64,000 bases of DNA from an uncultured Lachnospiraceae bacterium (GTDB lineage: Bacteria > Bacillota > Clostridia > Lachnospirales > Lachnospiraceae): NCBI GenBank assembly GCA_947588845.1, contig CANQAR010000002.1:1-64000 (forward strand), read 5' to 3'. Below, piece by piece: positions 26,801 through 34,884 of the stretch (positions are counted from its first letter, which is position 1; every line of letters starts with the position of its first letter). The notes below the pieces were generated by a model that made no database searches, was not told the origin of the DNA, and saw nothing but the letters and a program-made list of their open reading frames with translations. Made by a program: the position numbers and the translations under genes.

Positions 26801-29201
26801 CCGTTTCCGGATCTTTCCCGGGCTCTGGCTGAATCTCGGTTTCCGACTGACTCTCCGCTTCCGTTTCAAACTCGGACTGAATTTCTGACTCGGACTCATT
26901 CCCAAATTCTGTTTGCGGTTCTGATTCTGACTGAATTTCCGTTTCCAATTCGCTTTCCGCTTTTGATTCGGTCTCGGACTCCGATTCGGTCTGGATTTCC
27001 GTTTCCGGATCTTTCCCGGGCTCTGGCTGAATCTCGGTTTCCGACTGACTCTCCGATTCCGTTTCAAACTCGGACTGAATTTCTGGCTCTGGCTCATTTC
27101 CAAGTTCCGTTTGCAGTTCTGATTCTGGCTGAATTTCAGTTTCCGATTCGCTTTCCGCTTTTGATTCGGTCTCAGACTCCGACTCGGTCTGAATTTCCGT
27201 TTCCGGTTCACCTTCCGCTTTTGATTCGATCTCAGACTCCGACTCGGTCTGAATTTCTGTTTCCGGATCATTCCCTAGCTCTGTCTGAATCTCGGGTTCT
27301 GGCTGTCTCTCCAATTCCAATTCAGTCTCAGACTCCGATTCGGTCTGGATCTCGGATTCCGACTGACTCTCCAGTTCCGATTCCGTCTCGGTCTGAATTT
27401 CTGGCTCTGGCTCATTTCCAGATTCTGGCTGCTGCTCTGATTCTGACTGAATTTCGGTTCCCGGATGACTTTCCTCTTTCGATTCAGTCTCAGACTCCAA
27501 CTCGGTCTGGATTTCCGTTTCCGGATCTTTCCCTGGCTCTGGCTGAATCTCGGTTTCCGACTGACTCTCCAGTTCCGATTCAATCTCGGTCTGAATTTCT
27601 GGCTCTGGCTCATTTCCAAGTTCCGTTTGCAGTTCTGATTCTGGCTGAATTTCCGTCTCTGATTCATCCTCTGTTCCTGTCGGTACTTCGGTTTCCGGAT
27701 GGCTTTCTTCTTTCAATCCAGTCTCGGACTCCGATTCCGATTTGGTCTGGGTTTCCGTTTCCGGATCATTCCCTGACTCTGGCTGAATCTCGGCTTCCGG
27801 ATGAATCTCCACTTCTGTTTCAGTCCCTGACTCCGGTTCCTCTTTTGATTCAAATCCTGGCTCTGATTCGGACTGTAATCCCGTTTCCAGATCTTTCCCC
27901 GGCTCTGACTGAATCTCGGCTTCCAGCTGGCTCTCCAATTCCGATTCAGTCTCGGACTCCGGTTCCAATTCGGTCTGGATTTCCGTTTCCAAATCATTCC
28001 CTGACTCAGTTTGAATCTCAGTTTCCAACTGGCTCTCCTCTTCCGTTTCAAACTCGGACTGAATTTCTAGCTCTGGCTCATTTCCGGATTCTGGCTGAAT
28101 CTCAGTTTCCGGATGGCTCTCCGTTTCTGATTCAGTCTCGGACTGAATTTCTGGCTCGGACTCATTCCCAAATTCTGTTTGAGGTTCTGATTGAATTTCA
28201 GTTTCCGGTTCGCCTTCCGCTTTTGATTCGGTCTCAGACTCCGACTCGGTCTGGAATTCCGGCTCTGGCTCATCTCCAGTTTCTGACTTAGACTCTGATT
28301 CTGTCCGAGCTTCGGTTTCCGGCTGGTCCTCCAGTTTCAATTCAGTTTCGTTTTCCTCACTCTGCTCTGTTTCCGTTTGAATCCCGGTTTCCGACTGGAC
28401 TTCCGATTTCTCACCTGTCTCCGGTTCCTCTTTTGATTCAGATCCTGGCTCTGATTCGGACTGTAGTTCCGTCTCCAATTCATCCCCTGATTCTGGCTGA
28501 ATTTCCGCCTCCGGTTCATTCTCCGCTCCTAGCTGAGCTTCAGTTTCCGGATGGCTTTCTCCGTTCGGCTCGGTCTTGGACTCCGGTTCTGATTCATTCT
28601 CGAACTGAATTTCCGTCTCTGACTCGGTTCCGGACTCTGTTTGCCATTCTGTCTGAACTTCGGTCTCCATCTGGTTTTCCACTTTTGATTCGGTTTCGGA
28701 CTCTGGCTCCGATTCAGTCTGGATTTCCGGTTCCGGATCTTTCCCGGGTTCTGGCTGAATTTCAGTTTCCGGCTGACTCTCCGCTTCCGTTTCAAACTCA
28801 GATCGAATTTCTGGTTCTGGCTGGATCTCAGTTTCCGGCTGATTTCCTGTCTCCGGCACTATCTGATCTTCCGCTTCCGGCGCAGCTTTCCATTCTGTCT
28901 CTGGTTCCGTACAAATCTCTGTTTCCGGCAGATCTTCTGGCTCCATGTTTTGGATTTCGGATTCTTCCGGAACTTTCGGACCCGATTTCATCCGCCGCTT
29001 CTTTCCGGACTGATTTTTTTCTACCTGTTTATCCATGCTCATCGCACTGCTTTTTCTCATGGGATTCGGAATCTCATAAAACAGCAGCACTGCGATCAGC
29101 ACCATCGCCGTGACAGCTTCCCATCGTACTTTACGGGCGGAAACCTTTCTGCCCAATCTTTTTAACCGGGTATTTCCGTCTTCTTTTTCTTTTTTAGTCA
29201 T
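23862..29201 (-). CDS. Giant Glu/Thr/Ser-rich surface repeat protein with Ig-like domains
   Basis: A 1779-residue protein, not a recognised named gene. A short basic cytoplasmic start is followed by a membrane segment (AVTAMVLIAVLLFYEI). About 1050 residues then consist of degenerate acidic repeats such as ETEIQTESESETESKAE, with almost no hydrophobics and no cysteines. The C-terminal ~600 residues contain two or three Ig/Big-like beta domains (phrases like VDRTMPELSVEGI and VDRTPPSCVISGI), and a final membrane helix (GTVVLLAGILFLLSVLAYC) with a basic tail. Both ends should therefore be cytoplasmic, with an external loop of about 1700 residues. Start 29201 has a GAGGAGG box and overlaps the kinase stop by 8 bp. 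It could be a cell-envelope stalk or a sensor partner of the kinase. Confidence 0.85.
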   Translation of the reverse strand: MTKKEKEDGNTRLKRLGRKVSARKVRWEAVTAMVLIAVLLFYEIPNPMRKSSAMSMDKQVEKNQSGKKRRMKSGPKVPEESEIQNMEPEDLPETEICTEPETEWKAAPEAEDQIVPETGNQPETEIQPEPEIRSEFETEAESQPETEIQPEPGKDPEPEIQTESEPESETESKVENQMETEVQTEWQTESGTESETEIQFENESEPESKTEPNGESHPETEAQLGAENEPEAEIQPESGDELETELQSESEPGSESKEEPETGEKSEVQSETGIQTETEQSEENETELKLEDQPETEARTESESKSETGDEPEPEFQTESESETESKAEGEPETEIQSEPQTEFGNESEPEIQSETESETESHPETEIQPESGNEPELEIQSEFETEEESQLETEIQTESGNDLETEIQTELEPESETESELESQLEAEIQSEPGKDLETGLQSESEPGFESKEEPESGTETEVEIHPEAEIQPESGNDPETETQTKSESESETGLKEESHPETEVPTGTEDESETEIQPESELQTELGNEPEPEIQTEIESELESQSETEIQPEPGKDPETEIQTELESETESKEESHPGTEIQSESEQQPESGNEPEPEIQTETESELESQSESEIQTESESETELELERQPEPEIQTELGNDPETEIQTESESEIESKAEGEPETEIQTESESETESKAESESETEIQPESELQTELGNEPEPEIQSEFETESESQSETEIQPEPGKDPETEIQTESESETESKAESELETEIQSESEPQTEFGNESESEIQSEFETEAESQSETEIQPEPGKDPETEIQTESESETELKAESELETEIQSESEPQTEFGNESEPEIQTELESETESKAEGEPETEIQSESELQAELGNEPETEQAEENETESEVGIQTEPGNDPEMEIQTELESETESKAEGEPETEIQSESEQQPESGNELETEIQTEFETESESQPETEIQPEFETEAEDQPETGIKPEVRQSTGTEAAPELETGNEMEKQEEENEVINPEDQAEIDPELTDDVPPDPENTEEADDKMEEFEVWEGEPESLSGEFEEETEMSESQSGRCEDQPEKKKETESESESITGEESVQKIPTPEETWPEEDDYSKENESRKEETRQKEKDSQKEEISQKTGSHSQKQKEIELQTEQKTEPQMKPETEPETELQMKPETEPQIKAEAGLQTEVQIPWVKVSEDEQENDAEKEKQVLRGQDYEIRGDAGAWYRDIKDRLWVRKGSGLTAAPVGETYNQGSRKTVLSGDGVFHFNLKQVDTTGSVLSESPGIYETYYVDGEVPAAKIEVDGNRSGNQVFSQTGSISITAPPDAQSGLRQTSYQIVPCNKNGKDAGMSQDADAWVKCGNLDKIDLDKEGFYRVYARTEDRVGNVNVSKSEVLCVDRTMPELSVEGIQDQTANSGDVVVKVRCSDKRYQEGSLQVRLVGLNNGIVMEPLKKKEGNKKAVVMFEDFPKERKYDDIYLLTVRAQDIAGNISEKNMKFSVNRCGSVYDLDEETREKLQKYYVKEPFDVLISETNIDYVGESKIFCRRDGVLHELVKGEDYQVALEGREDSWKQYQYKISKDVFDGEGVYELLLTSRDKANNSSDTGVQQKKMTFAVDRTPPSCVISGIEDQGVYKAEKMNVRVHAEDNICLKTMEIYRDGEVWKELSAAELEETDGVVDLAVKEKNEWQTLQVYLEDACGNTYHSREMPFYLSAHMSEQDIPEYEIGTISQKTDGEKTEKRTSERLFLDFGPVSKTEYGTVVLLAGILFLLSVLAYCGISGIKRKG
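25690..28930. repeat. Degenerate acidic-codon repeat array in the giant gene
   Basis: Roughly 3.2 kb made of variable-length, near-identical blocks built on GAA/GAG, ACC/ACT and TCN codons (minus strand). Longer duplicated blocks occur, for example two near-copies around 26.75-27.06 kb, indicating expansion by recombination or slippage. The array also opens long false ORFs in other frames. Confidence 0.85.
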
Positions 29202-30960
29202 TTTTCGCCTCCTCAAATGCTCTCTCCACCGCTTCTGCAGCTTCTTCGCATCGTTCGGGAAAAAATTCCTGTCCTCCTTCCTCCATAATCTCCTTAACGG
29301 CCGCCCGCATCTCCTTTCTTTTTATCCCGGCTTCCCGCAGTCTGGCCGCTTCAAATATCAGCAGGTTCAATCTTTCCTCCATCAGATTTTTCCGGACAAT
29401 CTCCACCTCCTCTCCCTGCACTGTTTCTGTTTTTATCTGATACAGCTGCGACAGATCTTTCCAGTAAATCGCTGAATCCGCCGCTTCTTCCCCTGTGATA
29501 TCCTGTTTTCCAAGTTTCTCATAGTAACTTCCAATTCTCTCATATACTTCTGCCTCTCTTACCCAGCCAGCCTGTTCTTCTCCAGGATCTGCACAATGTA
29601 CAGCTTTCGCAAACCATCCGGATGCTGCCGCACGGCCTCCGCTTCCTTCATAAAAATACCAGTAGGCAATTCCCAGATCATAGGCGAGTTTTCCAAATTC
29701 CCCGGATGTTCTTTCAATTTGTTCAAACACGCGTTCCCCATTCAAAGGGAGCGCGGCATCCATCATTTCCTGCAGAACCTGCTCTTCTTCCAGAGAAAAA
29801 ACATAATCCGCATTTATTCTCTCCACAAGCTTCTGATAAGGAAGAATCTCTCCCGGGCAGAGCACAGCTGCCTGCCTGTACAGCAGGGCCGCCTGCGCAA
29901 ACCCCGCAAGCTCTGCCTGATCAATCAGTTTTTCATACTCCTGCCTGTGACTTCCTTCGCCGGCCGTCGTCTCTCCCGCCTCTCTCCATGCCAGGGTCAG
30001 CACACCTGCAAGCAGCAGGACCGCGATTCCCATCTGACTGCAGGAGCGCTCAAATTCTCTCTGCTTTTTTATCCTGAGAAGTTTTTTTCTAACTGCCGCT
30101 GCGCTGTCGGGACGTTTCTCCTGTTTTTCCTCCAGACATTCCAGCAACAGCTTCCGCACACGGTTTTTCCATCCAAAATTCTGCCATAAATGCCGAAAAT
30201 AACTGCCTTTCTGTGATATCCGATTGTCTCTGTCCGGCCGATCCCGCTGTTTCCCATACTTTCTCCCGGTCAGAAGAAAAAACATGGTTGCCCCAAAACT
30301 GTACAGATCCGTTCGTTCGTCAGCCTTTCCCTGCCGGTCAAACTGTTCCGGAGCCGCATATCCAGGCGTTCCAAAACAGCCCTGCATCTGATTTCCATCT
30401 GCTCTGACAGGCATGGCCGCCCCCAGATCCAGAAGAGTGAGGCTCCCATTGGAATGAATGAGAATATTGGATGGCTTTACATCCAGATGCAGCATCGGCA
30501 TACGGTCTGTGTGAAGATACTCCAGCGTCTCCAGAAGCTGCTCGGCAACACGAAAGAAAAACTGTTCATTTACTCCGGCCGGACTCACATATTCCGACAG
30601 CGGTTTTCCTTCCACATATTCCATCACAAGACAGATAACTCCGTCTTCCTGAAAAACATCGATGATCCGCGGCAGAGAGTCATGATGCACGCGTTTCAGC
30701 ATACTCAGCTCATGTATGCTTCTCTTCTCCAGATTTTGTCTGGAAACTTTGACTGCGCGGACCGCATCCGTCAAAATATGTTTTGTAAGATATACAGTCC
30801 CCTCTCCGCCTCTCCCCAGTTCACGGATTATTCTGTATTTTCCTGCTAATAAATCACCCGATCTCAGCTCTTCTGCCCCCTTTCGCAAAATCCCCGGTTC
30901 TGGTACTGCGTTGTTGTCAGCTGACAATACAATGCTTTGCGGTGCACCAGTATCCTGCAT
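29194..30960 (-). CDS. Transmembrane Hanks-type Ser/Thr protein kinase with TPR-like external domain
   Basis: A 588-residue protein. Residues 40-300 form a kinase: glycine loop GRGGEGTVY (49-57), ATP lysine K71, catalytic loop HLDVKPSN (catalytic D160), metal motif DLG (178-180, DFG variant) and a TPGYAAPEQF activation segment. A membrane helix follows at about 308-325 (MGIAVLLLAGVLTLAW). The last 260 residues are helical and TPR-like, and should lie outside. No PASTA domain is present, so this is not PrkC. It heads the operon with the giant repeat protein, YARHG protein and 379-residue protein, under a strong promoter. It may phosphorylate a cytoplasmic tail of these partners; that is inference. 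Confidence 0.9.
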   Translation of the reverse strand: MQDTGAPQSIVLSADNNAVPEPGILRKGAEELRSGDLLAGKYRIIRELGRGGEGTVYLTKHILTDAVRAVKVSRQNLEKRSIHELSMLKRVHHDSLPRIIDVFQEDGVICLVMEYVEGKPLSEYVSPAGVNEQFFFRVAEQLLETLEYLHTDRMPMLHLDVKPSNILIHSNGSLTLLDLGAAMPVRADGNQMQGCFGTPGYAAPEQFDRQGKADERTDLYSFGATMFFLLTGRKYGKQRDRPDRDNRISQKGSYFRHLWQNFGWKNRVRKLLLECLEEKQEKRPDSAAAVRKKLLRIKKQREFERSCSQMGIAVLLLAGVLTLAWREAGETTAGEGSHRQEYEKLIDQAELAGFAQAALLYRQAAVLCPGEILPYQKLVERINADYVFSLEEEQVLQEMMDAALPLNGERVFEQIERTSGEFGKLAYDLGIAYWYFYEGSGGRAAASGWFAKAVHCADPGEEQAGWVREAEVYERIGSYYEKLGKQDITGEEAADSAIYWKDLSQLYQIKTETVQGEEVEIVRKNLMEERLNLLIFEAARLREAGIKRKEMRAAVKEIMEEGGQEFFPERCEEAAEAVERAFEEAKND

Positions 30961-31119
30961 ACCTGCCCTTTAAAACTCCGTTCTGTGTGAATATTTGTCA
31001 GATCAGAATGCCTGAGTCAAAACTACTTTGCCTCTTATAATGCATTAACCGAATTGTGTGAAGATATACTCAGAAAATAAGAATTTTATAAATTGAATTT
31101 TAAAAATATCTATACAGCT

Positions 31120-31147
31120 ATTATACAGATTTCTTTGTCCATGTCAA
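31120..31147 (-). promoter_or_regulatory. Near-consensus sigma-A promoter of the kinase operon
   Basis: TTGACA, 16 bp, TATAAT on the minus strand, with an AT-rich upstream region. The leader to the kinase ATG is about 150 bases. The 547 bp gap 30961-31507 holds this promoter, one family-A repeat and two hairpins, and no gene. Confidence 0.8.
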
Positions 31148-31271
31148 GTATTATTTTTTACTAATGCTATTTGCTTTTTATATCATAGGAAATCCGACGG
31201 AATTTTCCATGCAGAGAGTTCTGAGCACAAGTGGCGCTCGTTCCCCGCGCCGAATTTGCGCCGCTCAGGCG

Positions 31272-31437
31272 GCATTTTTCCGCTTCAAATTCGTGCGCGT
31301 CTCCACTCCGTTCCGGTCGGCGCTGGACGAATGTCCACTGGACATTCAGCGCCCCCGGAGGGTTTATAGCAAACGGCAAATATTTTTGTCGTTTGCTATA
31401 GAACCGACCGGAACGGAGTAGAGAGCACAAGAATTCG
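31272..31437. repeat. Dispersed hairpin repeat, family A, copy 1
   Basis: An element of about 150 bp with terminal inverted repeats (ACTCCGTTCCGGTCGG at the left, its complement CCGACCGGAACGGAGT at the right). Inside are the hairpins GAATGTCC-act-GGACATTC and TATAGCAAACG...CGTTTGCTATA. A second copy is at 55.5 kb. It looks like a non-autonomous mobile or structured element; no coding sequence is evident. Confidence 0.8.
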
Positions 31438-31490
31438 GGTCTGCTGACGCAGACCCGAATCCCGCACGCAAAACTCGCAAGCGAGTTTTG
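31433..31490 (-). terminator. Tandem stem-loops after the amidase gene
   Basis: Two perfect hairpins lie next to each other: ATTCGGGTCTGC/GCAGACCCGAAT (12 bp) and CAAAACTCGC/GCGAGTTTTG (10 bp). They begin 18 bp past the amidase stop. The U tract on the minus strand is short, so they may stabilise the 3' end rather than terminate efficiently. Confidence 0.55.
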
Positions 31491-31507
31491 AATATTTTTT
31501 ACTTTTA

Positions 31508-33481
31508 TCACGGAATCAGATTTTCATACACGATCCGGGAGATTTCCCGGATCTTTTCTTTTCCGGATTCCTCATCGCTCAGATCTTCTCCCAGTACACA
31601 CAAAACCCAGGCTTTTCCGTCTGCTTCTATCACCGCCGCGTCATTCTCCACACAGCTGCCGTCCTCTCCGGAAAACTCTCCCGCCTGGTTTGATACCTGC
31701 GCGCCTGTATCCGCGATTCCCTGCGGAATCTTATCTCTGTACGCCTGATTCTTCAGATACGCAAACATTTTGGCCGACGCCTCCTGCCCGACACAGGTTC
31801 CCTGGTAAATATCCGCAAGAAGTTTCCGGCAGTCGTAAGCCGTTGTCAGATTCTCTCCGGACGAAGCTTCCCCGGAAAATCCGCTCTTCATCACAGTTCC
31901 CGTGTAACCGTTCTCTTCACAGAACTGGTTTACAACGGCCATACCGTTCTGCTCGTCTCCCTGTCCGAGCCGGGTCAGAAGCTCCTGCGAGGCAGCCTGA
32001 TCCCCTTCGACGATCATTTTCGTGATTTTTTCTTTCAGTTCTCCTTCGTACGCCTCATTGAAAAAAATATGCCGTTCCTCCGTCTCCGGATAACAGATGC
32101 GGTCGTAGATTGCCGCCATCAGAAACAGTTTAACCACACCTTCCGCCGACATCTGCGCTTCTTCGTTGATGCCTGTTACAGCATGCGTATTCAGATCCTC
32201 CAGACTGACCGCCCACATTTCACTGCCTTCCGCCTCTGATGCAGAGAGAATCTCCTTCCGGATTTGCTCCATACCGTCGTTCTCACCCGTCTGCTGCTCT
32301 TGCTGCTCTGCCGCAGTCTGTACGGTTTTCATTCCTTTTTCCGTAAAATACCGGTCAATGCCGTCTGCAATTCCCGCGGCCATCTCCGTCTGCACTGCCG
32401 TATCCGCCATGCGCAGATCATCCGACTGATTGGTCATAAATCCCATTTCCAGAATCATAACCGGAATCTGGCTCCAGTTTATCCCGGTCATATCATCATA
32501 ATACTGAACCCCAAGACTTCCAAAAGACGTTCTGCCGCAGTAAGCATCAAGAATACACTGGCCCAGCAGATAAGAATCCTCCGCAAGATAAGATACATAA
32601 GGGTTGTCCGGGGAAGGAACCATTGCAAGCGCTCCCTGCACGCCTTCGTTGTCAGAACCATTCGCGTGAATACGGACATAAATATCTCCGCCTTCCTCCC
32701 ACGCCATGGTTGCTCTTTCCATATTACTGATCGCCGTGTCATTGTTCTCTCTCGTCAGAATGACTCTGTATCCGCGCGCTTCCAGTTCATCACGCAGCAG
32801 CATGGAAATTTCAAGATTCAGTTCATATTCCGGTTTCCCGCTGTACCTCCCCATGGTTCCGGTAGATGCTTTTGCTTTCATCTCCGTGGAACCGGGACCG
32901 AGCGGTTCCAGATCACTCATATTGACCCAGCTGCCCTGATGTCCCGGGTCAATCGCAACTGTCAGCCTGTTATCCTCCGTCTGCAGCTCGCTGACCGGCC
33001 CTTCTGTTTCCTGTACCTGCGCTTCTCCGGCTGTCTCTTCCTCTTGTGCCTGGGTTTCCCCGGCTGGTTCTCCCGACTCCTGTGCCTGCGTTTCTCCGGC
33101 CGTCTCTTCCTCCTGCGCTTGGGTTTCCCCAGCCGTCTTTTCTTCCTGTGCCTGGGTTTCCCCGGCTGGCTCTCCCGACTCCTGTGCCTGCGCTTCTCCG
33201 GCCGTCTCTTCTTCCTGTGCCTGCGTTTTCCCTGTCTTGCCGGCATTCCCTTCTTTGATCTTGTTTATCCCGCTGATCTCCCTGATCTCATTGATTTTAG
33301 TCTCACTGATTTCTCTGGTCTTCGTCTCTTCTGTCTCATTCGCGGTTCCCTGACTCCAACTTCGCCCGGAAACCGTCCGACCGCTCATCACCACAATATA
33401 CAGCAAAACAGACAGTATGACGACCGCAGCTGCCGCAAATATCCCAACTGTTTTTAATCCCTTCTGGTTCCTGAAGCTCAT
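31508..33481 (-). CDS. N-acetylmuramoyl-L-alanine amidase fused to a degenerate beta-lactamase-like domain
   Basis: A 657-residue membrane-anchored protein. A membrane helix (residues 11-32) is followed by a repetitive linker (about 85-160, units like AGETQAQEEET). Residues 172-385 are an Amidase_3 zinc amidase: H181 in DPGHQG, the EYELNLE glutamate, H272 in RIHANG and catalytic E345 in LEMGFM. It should cleave the MurNAc-L-Ala bond. Residues 405-657 resemble class A beta-lactamase-like serine hydrolases, but the three motifs read GVVK (for SxxK), GDQ (for SDN) and QAG (for KTG), so the domain is probably inactive and may bind cell wall. AAGGGGG box precedes the ATG. It is last in an operon with FN3, HAD and HD genes. 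Confidence 0.88.
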   Translation of the reverse strand: MSFRNQKGLKTVGIFAAAAVVILSVLLYIVVMSGRTVSGRSWSQGTANETEETKTREISETKINEIREISGINKIKEGNAGKTGKTQAQEEETAGEAQAQESGEPAGETQAQEEKTAGETQAQEEETAGETQAQESGEPAGETQAQEEETAGEAQVQETEGPVSELQTEDNRLTVAIDPGHQGSWVNMSDLEPLGPGSTEMKAKASTGTMGRYSGKPEYELNLEISMLLRDELEARGYRVILTRENNDTAISNMERATMAWEEGGDIYVRIHANGSDNEGVQGALAMVPSPDNPYVSYLAEDSYLLGQCILDAYCGRTSFGSLGVQYYDDMTGINWSQIPVMILEMGFMTNQSDDLRMADTAVQTEMAAGIADGIDRYFTEKGMKTVQTAAEQQEQQTGENDGMEQIRKEILSASEAEGSEMWAVSLEDLNTHAVTGINEEAQMSAEGVVKLFLMAAIYDRICYPETEERHIFFNEAYEGELKEKITKMIVEGDQAASQELLTRLGQGDEQNGMAVVNQFCEENGYTGTVMKSGFSGEASSGENLTTAYDCRKLLADIYQGTCVGQEASAKMFAYLKNQAYRDKIPQGIADTGAQVSNQAGEFSGEDGSCVENDAAVIEADGKAWVLCVLGEDLSDEESGKEKIREISRIVYENLIP

Positions 33482-33494
33482 TTTATCCCCCTTT

Positions 33495-34085
33495 TTATGG
33501 CTGGTATTCTTCCATCATCCGCGCAATCGGCTCCTCGCAGGTGCGCATCGCAAGAATCGTTTTCTCCATCAGTTCTTCAAGCGTCCATCCCAGACGCTCC
33601 GCCCCTGTCTTTATCACATCGCGCGAGCATCCCGCCGCAAAACGCTTATCCTTAAATTTCTTCTTGAGGCTGGATACCTCCATATCCGATACGCTTTTTG
33701 ACGGACGCATCTTCGCCGCGGCCCCGACCAGCCCGGTCAGTTCATCCGCCGCAAACAGAACTTTTTCCATCTCATGCACCGGCTCCACATCGCAGCAGAT
33801 CCCGTAGCCATGACTGCAGACCGAGTGGATCAGTTCTTCACTCGCCCCGCCTTCACGGAGCAGTTCCGGCGCTTTCACGCAATGCTGTTCCGGATACAGT
33901 TCAAAATCAATATCGTGCAGAAGTCCCACAATCTCCCAGTATTCCCGGTCCTCCTCATAGCCCAGTTCCTTCGCAAACCATCCCATCACGGCCTCCACCG
34001 TCAGCGCATGCTGAATATGAAACGGTTCGCTGTTAAATTTCCTCAGAAGCGCATACGCTTCTTCTCTTGTAAGATTGCTTTTCAT
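33495..34085 (-). CDS. HD-domain hydrolase
   Basis: A 196-residue HD-superfamily protein. The motif GLLHDIDFE gives the metal-binding HD pair, with an upstream histidine in FHIQHALTVE and a later histidine in CSHGYG. Such proteins are metal-dependent phosphohydrolases of uncertain substrate (nucleotides or similar). The start at 34085 (MKSNLTREE) has a GGAGT box; the track's longer ORF reads through the intergenic region. It lies between the HAD phosphatase and the amidase genes, spaced by 34 and 13 bp. Confidence 0.85.
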   Translation of the reverse strand: MKSNLTREEAYALLRKFNSEPFHIQHALTVEAVMGWFAKELGYEEDREYWEIVGLLHDIDFELYPEQHCVKAPELLREGGASEELIHSVCSHGYGICCDVEPVHEMEKVLFAADELTGLVGAAAKMRPSKSVSDMEVSSLKKKFKDKRFAAGCSRDVIKTGAERLGWTLEELMEKTILAMRTCEEPIARMMEEYQP

Positions 34086-34119
34086 ACTTGTAACTCCTTT
34101 CCTTTCATTCCTGGTACTG

Positions 34120-34884
34120 TCAGCCGGAATGTTTCCTGAGCATTCCGGTCCCATACTGTTTTTTGTTCCTGTCCGCTTTGTGGCCTGCAAAATCTTCCAC
34201 TCTCTCTGATCTTTGAAAATTTGTATTCTTAATTCTGCGCTCCAGTTCCTCTGCGTCCGCCGCAAACACTTTCGCTCCCTGCCTGCGCAGAAATTCTTCC
34301 TCCCGAAATCCCCAGGTCACCAGAATGCATTCTATTCCGGCATTCCCGGCCGTTTGGATATCAACGTCAGAATCTCCGACGTACACGGCGTTTTCGAGCG
34401 ATGCCCCCATAATCGAGAGCGCTTTCATCAGCATGTCGGGGGCCGGTTTTTTCGCCGTCCCGCTGCTCTCCCCAACCGCCGCGTCGATCAGTCCCGGAAA
34501 ATACGTCTCACTCAGCTTTGTCACCGCAAAATCTGCTTTGTTCGAGACAATTGCCGTACCGTACCCGTCTTCCTTCAGTTTTTGCAGCAGCGCCGGAATC
34601 CCCGGATAAGGTTTCGTCTGATCCATACAGTGCTCATTATAATACATGCGGAATTCCCGATACGCCTCATCAAACCGCGGATCCTCCGCCCCGCCGGGCA
34701 GAATGCGGGAAATCAGTTTCGCAATCCCGTTTCCTACAAAGCTCTGTATCTCACTGCGGGAACGCTCCGGCAGTCCAAAAAACCGCAGCACATGATTCGC
34801 GCTCGCGGTGAGATCGTCGATTGTATCGAGCAATGTTCCATCCAGATCAAAAATCACCGTTCTGCAGCTTCTCATTGTTTTCAT
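34120..34884 (-). CDS. HAD-family phosphatase, phosphoglycolate phosphatase-like
   Basis: A 254-residue HAD hydrolase with motif I FDLDGTLLDT, motif III lysine in KKPAPDML and motif IV VGDSDVDIQTA. The helical cap after motif I fits the Gph/PpaX subgroup. The last ~35 residues (from KNTNFQRSE) extend beyond the fold and look unstructured. The ATG overlaps the stop of the FN3 gene as ATGA, showing tight coupling. The substrate is not determinable from sequence. Confidence 0.85.
   Translation of the reverse strand: MKTMRSCRTVIFDLDGTLLDTIDDLTASANHVLRFFGLPERSRSEIQSFVGNGIAKLISRILPGGAEDPRFDEAYREFRMYYNEHCMDQTKPYPGIPALLQKLKEDGYGTAIVSNKADFAVTKLSETYFPGLIDAAVGESSGTAKKPAPDMLMKALSIMGASLENAVYVGDSDVDIQTAGNAGIECILVTWGFREEEFLRRQGAKVFAADAEELERRIKNTNFQRSERVEDFAGHKADRNKKQYGTGMLRKHSG

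Noticed and set aside
26465-28291. 608-residue plus-strand ORF
   Set aside because: It is the antisense reading of the Glu-rich repeat array of the giant gene; its phenylalanine/arginine/proline-rich repeats follow from the sense codons, and no ribosome site or domain is seen.
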